Shown here in pieces: positions 54,601-63,214 of a DNA stretch of 64,000 nt; position 1 is the first letter of the stretch; each line of letters opens with the position of its first letter. The notes under the pieces are model-generated. The model ran no database searches and was not told where the DNA came from. It was given only the letters and a program-made list of their open reading frames with translations. Position numbers and translations under genes: made by a program. The stretch is from Streptococcaceae bacterium (GTDB lineage Bacteria; Bacillota; Bacilli; Lactobacillales; Streptococcaceae), in contig JAKVKP010000006.1 of assembly GCA_022484805.1 (NCBI GenBank), positions 36,806 to 100,805 on the forward strand, given 5' to 3'.

Positions 54601-55395
54601 GCGTATGATATTGGCTATGGTGGTATCGACCATGTTATTGCCAGCGGTGCTGACGTTAATATTTTGGTAATGGATAACGAAGTTTATGCTAATACAGGTG
54701 GTCAAGTTTCCAAAGCGACACCGGCGGCAGCGGTTGCTAAATTTGCGGCAGGTGGTAAATTTGCAGCTAAAAAAGATTTAGGCATGATGGCAATGACATA
54801 TGGTAATGTCTATGTGGCACAAATTGCCAGTGGCGCAAATGCAATGCAAACAATTAAAGCCTTTGAAGAAGCTGAAAAATATCAAGGTCCTTCATTAATT
54901 ATTGCCTACACACCTTGTATCTCACATGGTCTTAAAGGTGGCATGAGCAAAACACTTCAAGAAGCAAAAGATGCCGTTTCTTCTGGATTCTGGTCACTTT
55001 ATCGCTATAATCCAGCATTATTGGAAACAGGAAAATCACCAATGACTTTGGACTTTAAGCGACCTGATTTTTCAATCATGCGCGACTTCTTTGCCAAACA
55101 AGTTCGTTTTAATGGATTGAAACGAATCCATCCGGATACCGCAGAAGCGATGTATGATAAAACAGTTTCAGATGCCAAACGACGTTTTGTTAACTATGCA
55201 ACATTGTCAGGTGACATTGAGAAAATTCAAAAGCGTTGGGCAAAGGAGACAGCACCTGAGATTGCTTCAGAATTAAAAGCTGAGGTTCAAGTTGAGCCTA
55301 GCAAAAGAGTTAGAAAAGAACGAGTAGTTGATCCAGAAGCGGAGGCAAGACGTGCAGCAAGACGTGCCGAACGCCAAGCAAAACGGGGCAATTAG
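51691..55395 (+). CDS. nifJ: Pyruvate:ferredoxin (flavodoxin) oxidoreductase
   Basis: 1234 aa, full-length fused PFOR. N-terminal domain begins with [31 protein letters not shown]. Two [4Fe-4S] motifs are present, [12 protein letters not shown] (about 689-700) and [12 protein letters not shown]; an additional [13 protein letters not shown] with further Cys residues binds the proximal cluster. The ThDP domain has [17 protein letters not shown] and [16 protein letters not shown]. The C-terminal about 25 residues are Arg/Ala/Glu-rich ([15 protein letters not shown]), an unusual basic tail. The enzyme decarboxylates pyruvate to acetyl-CoA, reducing ferredoxin or flavodoxin, and coexists here with a PDH complex. 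Confidence 0.95.
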   Translation: [1234 protein letters not shown]

Positions 55396-55419
55396 CAATA
55401 AATTTTTATAATTTTTGTC

Positions 55420-55451
55420 AGAACTCTTCCATTTGGAGGGGTTCTTTTTTT
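55420..55451 (+). terminator. Rho-independent terminator of nifJ
   Basis: Arms AGAACTCTTCC (55420-55430) and GGAGGGGTTCT (55435-55445, with two G-T pairs) followed by seven T. Confidence 0.85.
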
Positions 55452-55898
55452 ATTGAAAGTTAGTAACTATTTTTAATTTTATTCGATTAATTCAGGCTAC
55501 TTTTTTGGCGAGTTAAATAATAATTGGTCTTTAGATATTTAATCGATGTTTATTAAAAAAGAATACTAGTAATGAATAAAGTCTCTATTCATACTTGTTC
55601 CATACTTTGGTGTTAGGAAAAATACACAGTGAATGGGAAGAAAAATCTCAATTTAGCAAAGAATTAAAATATTTTCTTAGAATTTTAAAGGTTTTTGGCT
55701 TAACTATCCTTTAATAAAAATATGGGAAGACTAAGAGAGATTAATTATCCAATTTATCCTTACCAGTACAATTTTTTACAAATCACTAAAAAAAATAGCA
55801 CGGAATCGTTATTGTTTTTGTAAGCGCTATCAGTTAAATTGAATTCATAGGACAGAATCTCGAGAATTCTTACTAATTTATAAATGAGGTGAGCACAC
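55452..55898 (+). other. Promoter region of the PTS operon
   Basis: 447 bases without a gene. It holds the cre site described separately at 55819. The remainder is AT-rich; it may carry binding sites for the BglG/MtlR-type activator coded at 60208, but none could be singled out. Confidence 0.5.
55819..55832 (+). promoter_or_regulatory. Catabolite-responsive element (cre)
   Basis: TGTAAGCGCTATCA matches the CcpA consensus TGWAANCGNTNWCA at every defined position. It lies about 67 bases before the IIA start codon, suggesting CcpA-HPr(Ser-P) repression of the PTS/aldolase operon when preferred sugars are present. Confidence 0.85.
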
Positions 55899-56354
55899 TT
55901 GTTGAGTCAACTAATGAAAAAAAATTATATTCAATTGGATAAAGCAGCATTAAGCTTTAAAGATGCAATTAAAATTGCAGTAGAACCATTGCTTTTAGAT
56001 GGTGCAATTACAGAAGCATACGAAAATGAAATATTGAAGATATATGATAACACTGGACCATACATTGTTATCACAAAGCATATCTGCCTGCCACATGCAC
56101 CTAGTGAAAATGGCGCGAAGAAATTGGCAATTGGATTTACGCGCTTAAAATCACCAGTTATTTCAGGACATGTAAGCAATGATCCAGTGAAATTCCTATT
56201 TCCCTTGAGCGCCCCAGATAATGATTCACATATCGCGGTTTTAGCAGAGTTAGCGGAGTTATTAAGTAACCAAAAGTTTTTAAATTTGATTGAAGAAGTT
56301 CAAACCCCAGAAGAAATGTTTTCATTTCTAGAAAATTATGAAAAGGAGATGTAA
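55899..56354 (+). CDS. PTS EIIA component (ascorbate/mannitol-fructose superfamily type)
   Basis: 151 aa of the PTS_EIIA_2 fold. The phosphorylated His66 is in the motif CLPHAPSENGAKK (62-75), with the first His61 nearby; LSAPDNDSHIAVLAELAELL follows. TTG start after GAGGTGAG; a second TTG is one codon later. It passes phosphate from HPr to the IIB at 56357, whose ATG lies two bases after its stop. The order IIA-IIB-IIC matches UlaC/SgaA-type systems. Confidence 0.85.
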   Translation: MLSQLMKKNYIQLDKAALSFKDAIKIAVEPLLLDGAITEAYENEILKIYDNTGPYIVITKHICLPHAPSENGAKKLAIGFTRLKSPVISGHVSNDPVKFLFPLSAPDNDSHIAVLAELAELLSNQKFLNLIEEVQTPEEMFSFLENYEKEM

Positions 56355-56356
56355 TT

Positions 56357-56629
56357 ATGCATAAAGCACTTATTGCCTGCCGAGCAGGTGTTGGTTCTAG
56401 TTTAATGTTAAAAATAAAGGTAAACGAGGTTATTCGTGAAAATAATTATCCAATTGAGGTTGAACATTCCTCTTTGGACGCTGTGCCAGGATTTTCTGGT
56501 GATTTGATTATTACTTTAATAGATGTTGCTGATGAATTAAAAGCGAAAAATTTACCTCAAAAAATTATCGGAATTAATAATATTGTTGACAAAAATGAAA
56601 TTAAACGAAAACTAGAAGAAATTCTTTAA
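56357..56629 (+). CDS. PTS EIIB component (UlaB/SgaB type)
   Basis: 90 aa. The active-site cysteine is Cys8 in the P-loop-like ACRAGVGSSLMLKIKV (7-22). The rest alternates strands and helices (VEHSSLDAVPGF, LIITLIDVADELKAK). It transfers phosphate from IIA to the substrate during transport by the UlaA-type IIC. Confidence 0.87.
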   Translation: MHKALIACRAGVGSSLMLKIKVNEVIRENNYPIEVEHSSLDAVPGFSGDLIITLIDVADELKAKNLPQKIIGINNIVDKNEIKRKLEEIL

Positions 56630-56652
56630 TTTACTGCGAAAGGAAAAACAAA

Positions 56653-57915
56653 ATGGATTTTGTGATTAGTTTTTTAAGTACACCAGCGGTTTTGCTGGGT
56701 GTTGTTTCAATGGTTGGTTTATTAGCTCAAAAAAAAGATATCACAGAGGTATTGACTGGTACATTTAAAACAGTTATTGGTTTTTTAGTATTTAGTGCCG
56801 GTGGCGCCCTGATGACGGGTGCCTTGCAAAATTTTAATACACTTTTTCAAAAAGGCTTTAATATTGTTGGTGTGGTTGCTTCACCAGAAGCAGCAACTGC
56901 ACTTGCTCAAAGTCAATATGCTTTTGTTACCAGTTGTACATTAATATTGGGCTTTTTAATGAATTTGGTGTTTGCAAGAATTACGCCATTTAAAAATATA
57001 TTTTTTACAACTGGGCATAGCCTCTTTTTTGCCTGTGTTTTATCACTCATTCTTAAAGCACATCAGGTTGCAGATATTCCTGCTATTCTAATTGGTGGTA
57101 TAATTTTAGGCTTTTGTTCAGCGGCTCTACCTCAGCTTTGTCAACCCTTTATGCGTCGAATCACTGGTAATGATGATACAGCGATTGGCCATTTCAATAT
57201 GTTTGGTTATGCATTGGCTGGTGCTATCGGTCTCCTATTTAGAAAACATAAGGATAAAACTACCGAACAGATTAATTTTCCAAAATGGCTATCATTTTTC
57301 CGTGATTTTTTAATGGGTGTTGCTGTTGTTATGTTATTTCTATTTTACCTATCTGCTTTAAAAGCAGGCAAGGCAGTAACTCAAGAGCTAGCTGGTACAC
57401 AACATTGGCTTGTTTTTCCATTCGTTCAAGCCTTCACCTTTACGGCAGGAATGTCAATCTTAATGACTGGGGTTCGAATGTTCTTATCTGAAATTACTGC
57501 TGCATTTGTATCAATCTCTGAGAAGTTTATTCCAAATTCGAGACCTGCATTAGATGTACCAACTGTCTTTCCGTTTGCACCAACTGCAGTGATTGTCGGT
57601 TTCGTTACATCTTATACTGCTGGCTTACTCGGTGTTTTATTAATGGTTACTTTTAAATTTCCAGTTGTAATTATTCCAGCCGCTCATATTTGTTTCTTTT
57701 CAGGTGGAACTGCAGGAGTCTTTGGCAATTCTACGGGTGGATGGAGAGGTGCTGTTGCAGGTTCATTTGTGATTGGATTATTACTCGCATTTTTACCTAC
57801 TGTCCTCTATCCGCTTTATGGTTCGCTTGGTATTTCAGGATCAACTTTTCCAAATATTGATTATAATACGGTTGGTATTTTATTACACAACGTTTTAAAA
57901 CTGTTTGGATTATAG
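56653..57915 (+). CDS. PTS EIIC component, UlaA/SgaT family
   Basis: 420 aa with about 10-11 TM segments. Hallmarks are the start FLSTPAVLLGVVSMVGLLAQKKD, the central GHFNMFGYALAGAIG, 'PTVFPFAPTAVIVGFVTSY' and FFSGGTAGVFGNSTGGWRGAVAGSF, all characteristic of the ascorbate-type IIC fold. The encoded enzymes further along do not match L-ascorbate degradation (no UlaD/E/F/G), so another sugar acid or polyol is likely. Confidence 0.9.
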   Translation: MDFVISFLSTPAVLLGVVSMVGLLAQKKDITEVLTGTFKTVIGFLVFSAGGALMTGALQNFNTLFQKGFNIVGVVASPEAATALAQSQYAFVTSCTLILGFLMNLVFARITPFKNIFFTTGHSLFFACVLSLILKAHQVADIPAILIGGIILGFCSAALPQLCQPFMRRITGNDDTAIGHFNMFGYALAGAIGLLFRKHKDKTTEQINFPKWLSFFRDFLMGVAVVMLFLFYLSALKAGKAVTQELAGTQHWLVFPFVQAFTFTAGMSILMTGVRMFLSEITAAFVSISEKFIPNSRPALDVPTVFPFAPTAVIVGFVTSYTAGLLGVLLMVTFKFPVVIIPAAHICFFSGGTAGVFGNSTGGWRGAVAGSFVIGLLLAFLPTVLYPLYGSLGISGSTFPNIDYNTVGILLHNVLKLFGL

Positions 57916-57928
57916 AAGCAATTTGATG

Positions 57929-57966
57929 AATGATATGGTTGAGTACTTACGCTTAGCCATATCATT
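57929..57966 (+). other. Intra-operonic hairpin between IIC and SIS genes
   Basis: AATGATATGGTTGAG (57929-57943) pairs with CTTAGCCATATCATT (57952-57966), 15 bp with G-T pairs and an 8-base loop. No T-run follows, so it may be a processing or mRNA-stability element adjusting enzyme versus transporter levels. Confidence 0.6.
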
Positions 57967-58005
57967 TATTACTAGACTATCAATGAAAAATAAAGGAGAA
58001 GCGTA

Positions 58006-58617
58006 ATGTCAGAGAAAGCAGCATTAGATAAATATATTGAGATCACTTCTCAAGAAGTGAATGAATTTGTTTCAAAAATTGATAAAGTAGCTTTGGAGCA
58101 GGCAAAAACAATTATAACAGAGGCTAAATTAGTAGGTGGTCGAGTTCATATTACTGGAATTGGCAAACCAAGTCATGTTGCTGAATATGCTGCGGCTCTT
58201 TATTCATCAACGGGAACACCAGCTTATACTCTGGATGCAACAGAGGCTGTTCACGGCTCTGCTGGTCAAGTTCAAAAAAATGATGTGGTCATTGCAATAT
58301 CCAATAGCGGCGAAACAGAAGAATTAAAAAATACAATTCAAGCTCTCAAAAAAATTGGTATTCAAACAATTAGCATCAGTGGCGGTATAAATTCTTGGTT
58401 AGCTCAGCATACAGATGTTTTTATTTTTGCTGGTGTGAATCAAGAAGGTGACTATTTAAATAAACCACCCCGATTATCAATAGTAGTAGAAATTTTAATT
58501 TTGCAATGCTTGTCTATTTTACTTCAGGAGGCAGCAAAAATTACATTTGAGGATTATTATTTATGGCATCCCGGTGGCGCGCTTGGAAAAGCTGTTGAAA
58601 AGTTAATTCAGGACTAG
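58006..58617 (+). CDS. SIS-domain sugar-phosphate isomerase
   Basis: 203 aa single SIS domain, like the isomerase part of KdsD/GutQ arabinose-5-phosphate isomerases and similar to 6-phospho-3-hexuloisomerases. Motifs are GGRVHITGIGKPSHVAEYAA, ASTGTP-type STGTPAYTLDATEAVHGSAGQ, IAISNSGETEEL and DYYLWHPGGALGK. The C-terminal CBS pair of KdsD is missing. It would interconvert an aldose- and ketose-phosphate from the PTS. Confidence 0.82.
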   Translation: MSEKAALDKYIEITSQEVNEFVSKIDKVALEQAKTIITEAKLVGGRVHITGIGKPSHVAEYAAALYSSTGTPAYTLDATEAVHGSAGQVQKNDVVIAISNSGETEELKNTIQALKKIGIQTISISGGINSWLAQHTDVFIFAGVNQEGDYLNKPPRLSIVVEILILQCLSILLQEAAKITFEDYYLWHPGGALGKAVEKLIQD

Positions 58618-58635
58618 AGACAAGGAGGTAGTAAA

Positions 58636-59535
58636 TTGACATTAGAGTTAAAAGGAATTATTACTGCGATGGTGACACCCATCGATGAGAACGGTAAAAT
58701 TGATAAAGAATCAACAAAAAAATTAGTAAATAAATTAATTGATGGTGGTGTTGCAGGGTTATTTATCCTAGGCACAAATGGTGAATTCTATGCGCTAACC
58801 CAAGCTGAGAAAGTTGAGTTTGCAAAAATTGTTGTTTCAGAAGTTGCTAAAAGAGTACCTGTTTTTGCTGGAACCGGTGGTATCGCAACCGATGAGGTAT
58901 GCATTTTGAACCATCAAATGGCCGAAATTGGCGTAGATGCAGTTTCGATTATTACACCATATTTAATTCATTTGAGTCATGATGAACTCATTGCACATTA
59001 TGAAAAAATTGCTGATTTATCTGAGCTGCCAATTATCTTATATAATATTCCACAAAATACTGGTTGCAGTCTAGCCGTTGAGCAGGTTGCACAATTGGCT
59101 AAACACCCCAAAATTATTGGTATTAAAGATAGTAGTGGTAACATTGATAATATTCAATCTTATGTTAAAGTGACTCAAGAAATGGATTTTACAGTACTTG
59201 TTGGTTCAGATTCCTTAATTTTGGACGCTTTACTAATAGGGGCAAAAGGTGCTGTCGCAGCGACCTCTAACGTATTGACAAAAACAGACACCAATATTTA
59301 TAATTTATATCTCGAAAATCGAATTGCTGAAGCTCGAGCGTACCAAGACAGTATTAATGAATTTAGACGTATTCTTAAATTTGCAACGGTACCCTCGATA
59401 TTAAAATATACTTTAAAGTTAATCAATTACCCCGTAGGCAATGCCAGACGTCCTGTGTTGCCCCTAGAGGATACAGCTAAGTTGCAAGAAATTGAAAAAA
59501 TAATTGAAAATTATCAAGAGGTTGAACAGTTCTAA
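58636..59535 (+). CDS. DapA/N-acetylneuraminate-lyase family aldolase
   Basis: 299 aa TIM-barrel class I aldolase. GTNGEFYAL (the G-T-x-G-E phosphate/carboxylate loop), YNIPQNTGCSL with catalytic Tyr, and GIKDSSGN with Schiff-base Lys are present. TTG start with AAGGAGG upstream. DapA itself would be misplaced in a sugar operon; a 2-keto-3-deoxy-sugar-acid lyase or related activity is more likely. Confidence 0.85.
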   Translation: MTLELKGIITAMVTPIDENGKIDKESTKKLVNKLIDGGVAGLFILGTNGEFYALTQAEKVEFAKIVVSEVAKRVPVFAGTGGIATDEVCILNHQMAEIGVDAVSIITPYLIHLSHDELIAHYEKIADLSELPIILYNIPQNTGCSLAVEQVAQLAKHPKIIGIKDSSGNIDNIQSYVKVTQEMDFTVLVGSDSLILDALLIGAKGAVAATSNVLTKTDTNIYNLYLENRIAEARAYQDSINEFRRILKFATVPSILKYTLKLINYPVGNARRPVLPLEDTAKLQEIEKIIENYQEVEQF

Positions 59536-59551
59536 GAAGCGAGGCATAATA

Positions 59552-60181
59552 ATGAAAAAAAGAGATGTTATTGAACGATTAATAGATGAAAAGCTAATGG
59601 CAATTGTTAGGGTGGAGACATTTGAACGTGCAAGAGAGATCGTTGATGGATGCTTGGAGGGAGAAGTTACCTGTTTAGAAATCAGCTATACTAACCGCAA
59701 TGCTGGGATAATAATTAACCAATTATCAGCCTATTATGGCGATGAAATTTTAATTGGTGCAGGAACTGTTTTGGATTCTGAAACTGCGAGGAATGCGATT
59801 TTGAATGGTGCACAATTTATTATTTCACCAAGTTTCAGCCTTGATGTTGCCAAGCTTTGCAATCGTTACTTGATTCCATATATACCAGGCTGTACCTCAG
59901 TTACTGAAATTGTAACCGCTTTAGAGAGTGGTGTTGAATTTGTCAAAGCTTTCCCAATTTCCAATTTTTATGGTAGTCAGCTTGTTACGGTTTTTAAAAC
60001 ACCGTTGCCAGACATTTTAGTATTATCTTCTGGTGGAGCTACCATTGAAAATTTACCAGATTGGCTAAATGCTGGTGTGGATTGCATTGGTATTGGCACG
60101 CTTTTGACTAAAGGTACAAAATCAGAAATCGGCGCTAATGCCAAAGCGCTTCGAAAGCAAATTAAAAAATACGCTAAATAG
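59552..60181 (+). CDS. eda: KDPG/KHG aldolase family protein
   Basis: 209 aa. The start is taken at ATG 59552 (GAGG 9 bases upstream). Segments are LMAIVRVETFERAREIVDGCLEG, CLEISYTN (with catalytic Glu position), IGAGTVLDSETARNAI, PGCTSVTEIVTALESG and EFVKAFPIS with the Schiff-base Lys, matching Eda-type aldolases that cleave 2-keto-3-deoxy-6-phosphogluconate to pyruvate and glyceraldehyde 3-phosphate. With the DapA-family aldolase, the operon has two aldolases of different folds. Confidence 0.85.
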   Translation: MKKRDVIERLIDEKLMAIVRVETFERAREIVDGCLEGEVTCLEISYTNRNAGIIINQLSAYYGDEILIGAGTVLDSETARNAILNGAQFIISPSFSLDVAKLCNRYLIPYIPGCTSVTEIVTALESGVEFVKAFPISNFYGSQLVTVFKTPLPDILVLSSGGATIENLPDWLNAGVDCIGIGTLLTKGTKSEIGANAKALRKQIKKYAK

Positions 60182-60207
60182 ATTTATCTTTGAAGTGAGG
60201 GAAAAAA

Positions 60208-62301
60208 ATGCTTGATGAACGTTCGAGAATCATCATGGAAATTCTAATCTCCAAGCCAACAATTGAACTTGATCAGCTCATGGCTATTACAACACTAGCT
60301 AAAAATCAAATTGAATATTCTATTGAAAAGGTCAACGAGCTTCTTAACAAAGAATGCCTTGCAATAATTACAATCAATGATCGTTTAGTTGAATTACCTT
60401 TGGAGAGTCGTAAATATTGGGTTAATCTCTTTTTAAGTGAGTCTTTATTTGTATCGTATGAAATGAGCTCTAAAGAACGAGAGAAATATATTTTTTTATT
60501 ATTAATTTATCGTTCAGACGACTATCTATCCATGGATCATTTTTTAGATGCCTTGCAAATTAGCAAAACAACCTTTATGAATGATATCAAAAAAGTTGAG
60601 GCAAGCTTAGCAGATAAGCAAATTGAAATTAATTATAATCGTAAGCAAGGGTATTTTATTGTTGGAAAAGAAGTAGAAATCAGATATCAATTGATGAAAA
60701 TGATTATTAATGATTTTTCAAAATCACCACAAGCATTTTTTTATAATTTTTTTATTGAAAATGAAGCAATTAAAGGTAAAAAGCAACTTGAAATGACCTT
60801 GAAATTTTTAATGAATAAATATCAAATAAATCTAGTAGAAAATCGTTTAAATGAATTTGTCTATAGTCTACTTTTAATATTGCCCAGAATTCAAAATAAG
60901 TGGCAGTATGATTCAGAATTTCAAAATAACCTTAATCATTTTTCAAATTTGAATCGCTTAAAGGAATATCATTTTTCTAAAGAACTGTTGGCAGACTTCA
61001 ATATTGATAGTGAGCTTGCCAATTATTATTTATGTGCATGGGTTTTAGGAATTTCAATCGGCAATAGTTCAGATGAGTCATCTGATTATGTCATTATTAT
61101 GGGGCTAGTAGAGCGAATTGTACAACGATTTGAATTGTTATCTGGTATTAGATTTAAAAATCAAAAGCCGGTGATTCAACAATTATATAGTCATTTTAGG
61201 CCAGCATATTATCGTCTTATTTTTTATTTTCCAATTATTAATTTACTCCATAATAAAATTTTAAAAGAATATTCAGATTTATTTTTTATTGTGAAAGAAA
61301 CATTAAAGCCAATCACCGATTTAATGGATTTTCCTATACCAAATGAAGAGGCTTCATTTTTAACAATTCATTTTGCTTCGCTAATTCAAGAATACGAAGA
61401 ATACCCAGTACAAAGAAAAGTAGCATTGATTGTTTGTCCCAACGGTATCGGTAGTTCATCAATCATTTATAATGAAATCAAAAATATCTTTCCTGAATTT
61501 ATAATTTTAGGTCCAATTGACACCAAGTCGGTGCCCGAATTTTTGCAGCCTTACGATATGATATTTACAACAGTTCCAAATATTCAGCTTTATACGCTAA
61601 AAAAACCAGTTTTTGTTGTTAGTCCAATTATGTCCACACAAGAAAGATATACCCTAATTCAAGAGGTATATAGTCATCATAATTCTTCTTATCAACAATC
61701 CTTTGATTTATCAAAGCTTTTCAAGATTATTGAAGAAAATACAGAGGTTACAAATAAGGAAAAACTATTAAATAAAATTGATATTCTTTTCAATAAACAA
61801 TCTGCAAAAAAAACGATGTTTCGTAGTGAAAATTGGACCAATGAAAATAAAAGAATGATTAAACTAAGAGATATTTTGCCCTCTGAAAATATTCAACTTA
61901 ATGTTTTGGTGAGAAGCTGGGAGGAAGCAATCTATATTTCAGCAGCTCCTTTATTAATGAGTCATTCCATTGAACGAGGGTATGTTGACAAGATAATTCA
62001 AATGGTTAAAAATGAGGGCCCATTTATGGTTATCATGGATAAGGTTGCTCTACCTCATGCCTCTCCTGAAGATGGCGCTAATAAAATTGGACTGACTATA
62101 ACCGCTCTAAGCCAATCAGTTTGGATTGGCGATAAGGAAATAAAATATTTATTCACCTTATCGGCAATTGATCGAAAGCAACATCTAGCCGCAATAGCAG
62201 CACTAATGAAATTAATTGAAAATCCTGATTTTTTCAATATGCTTGATATTAGTCAGAGCCCAGATGAGGTCTTATCTTATATTACAAAGCAGCTTGCTTA
62301 A
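60208..62301 (+). CDS. BglG/MtlR-type PTS-responsive transcriptional activator
   Basis: 697 aa. N-terminal HTH segments (about 1-60 and an Mga-like HTH around 110-160, DHFLDALQISKTTFMNDIKKVE), two PRD-like regions (about 180-410; QQLYSHFRPAYYRL and LTIHFASLIQEY carry the conserved His), an EIIB-like domain (VALIVCPNGIGSSSIIYNEI, Cys in the P-loop), and a C-terminal EIIA domain (KVALPHASPEDGANKIG, His). It presumably senses phosphorylation by the cognate IIA/IIB and activates the operon. Located inside the operon, after the aldolases. Confidence 0.88.
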   Translation: MLDERSRIIMEILISKPTIELDQLMAITTLAKNQIEYSIEKVNELLNKECLAIITINDRLVELPLESRKYWVNLFLSESLFVSYEMSSKEREKYIFLLLIYRSDDYLSMDHFLDALQISKTTFMNDIKKVEASLADKQIEINYNRKQGYFIVGKEVEIRYQLMKMIINDFSKSPQAFFYNFFIENEAIKGKKQLEMTLKFLMNKYQINLVENRLNEFVYSLLLILPRIQNKWQYDSEFQNNLNHFSNLNRLKEYHFSKELLADFNIDSELANYYLCAWVLGISIGNSSDESSDYVIIMGLVERIVQRFELLSGIRFKNQKPVIQQLYSHFRPAYYRLIFYFPIINLLHNKILKEYSDLFFIVKETLKPITDLMDFPIPNEEASFLTIHFASLIQEYEEYPVQRKVALIVCPNGIGSSSIIYNEIKNIFPEFIILGPIDTKSVPEFLQPYDMIFTTVPNIQLYTLKKPVFVVSPIMSTQERYTLIQEVYSHHNSSYQQSFDLSKLFKIIEENTEVTNKEKLLNKIDILFNKQSAKKTMFRSENWTNENKRMIKLRDILPSENIQLNVLVRSWEEAIYISAAPLLMSHSIERGYVDKIIQMVKNEGPFMVIMDKVALPHASPEDGANKIGLTITALSQSVWIGDKEIKYLFTLSAIDRKQHLAAIAALMKLIENPDFFNMLDISQSPDEVLSYITKQLA

Positions 62302-62325
62302 GTTTAAAAGCATAAGGAGAGCAGG

Positions 62326-63145
62326 ATGGAAGTAAAACGTATTGAGCTTAAAACGCCATATTCAACAAATGCTTTTTTTGACAGGCTATCTCATTGATTA
62401 TAATTTTAATAATAGACGACGTCCTGCAATTATCTTATGTCCTGGTGGTGGCTATAAACGTATTTCACAACGAGAGGGAGAGCCTGTTGCAATACAATAT
62501 CTTGCAAATGGTTATCAAGTATTCATTTTAAACTACAGTGTATTTCCTCACAGGTTTCCAATAGCACTATTTGAATTAGCCGCTTCGATTAAGCTAATCA
62601 GGGATAATGCCTCACGTTATTATATAAATCCTGAACAGATTATTATTGGTGGTTTTTCAGCAGGTGGTCATCTAGCCGGTCATTTGGCGACAACCTGGCA
62701 AAATGAAAAGCAATGGGCGCCTTTTTTTAAACCAGATGAGATTAAACCAAATGCTTTATTTTTATGTTATCCAGTTATTACGACAGAAGAAGCATTCAGA
62801 CATGAAGCTTCTTTTTTGAGGCTGATAGAAAATATTGAAACTTTAGATAATAATAGCCTCGAATCCTTTTCAATTGAAAAATTAGTGTCTAAGTCTATGC
62901 CAAAAACATTTATTTGGCATACTTATGAGGATCAATTGGTTCCAGTTCAAAATAGTTTACTTTTAGCTCAATCGCTAGCTCAATTTAAAATTCCATTTGA
63001 ATTACATATTTTTACTGAGGGTGATCATGGTTTGAGTTTAGCGAATGAAGAAACTCTACGAGTCAGTGACCCAGAATTACCAATCCAAGCTACTAAATGG
63101 GTTGAACTATTGAATCAATGGCTGCATGATAATCTTTTAGCGTAA
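62326..63145 (+). CDS. Alpha/beta hydrolase (acetylesterase-like), disrupted by a frameshift
   Basis: The proper start is ATG 62326 with AAGGAG 6 bases upstream (MEVKRIELKTPYSTNAFF). A TGA comes after 23 codons unless one base is removed from the T7 tract at 62373-62379; then the frame continues as LTGYLIDYNF and on to 63145. The rest is a normal BD-FAE/acetyl-xylan-esterase-like hydrolase: CPGGGYKRIS (oxyanion), GGFSAGGHLAG (nucleophile Ser), EDQLVP (Asp), EGDHGLSL (His). A sequencing error, a true pseudogene or slippage/phase variation could explain it. It may deacetylate the operon's substrate. Confidence 0.8.
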
Positions 63146-63214
63146 TATCAAACTGAACTCAGTCTGGGTACGGGAAGGTAAACGATTAATAATTATTGAA
63201 AGGTGAATAAAGTG

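Noticed and set aside
58636..59535. dapA of lysine synthesis
   Set aside because: It lies in a PTS sugar operon with a second aldolase; no other lysine genes are present.
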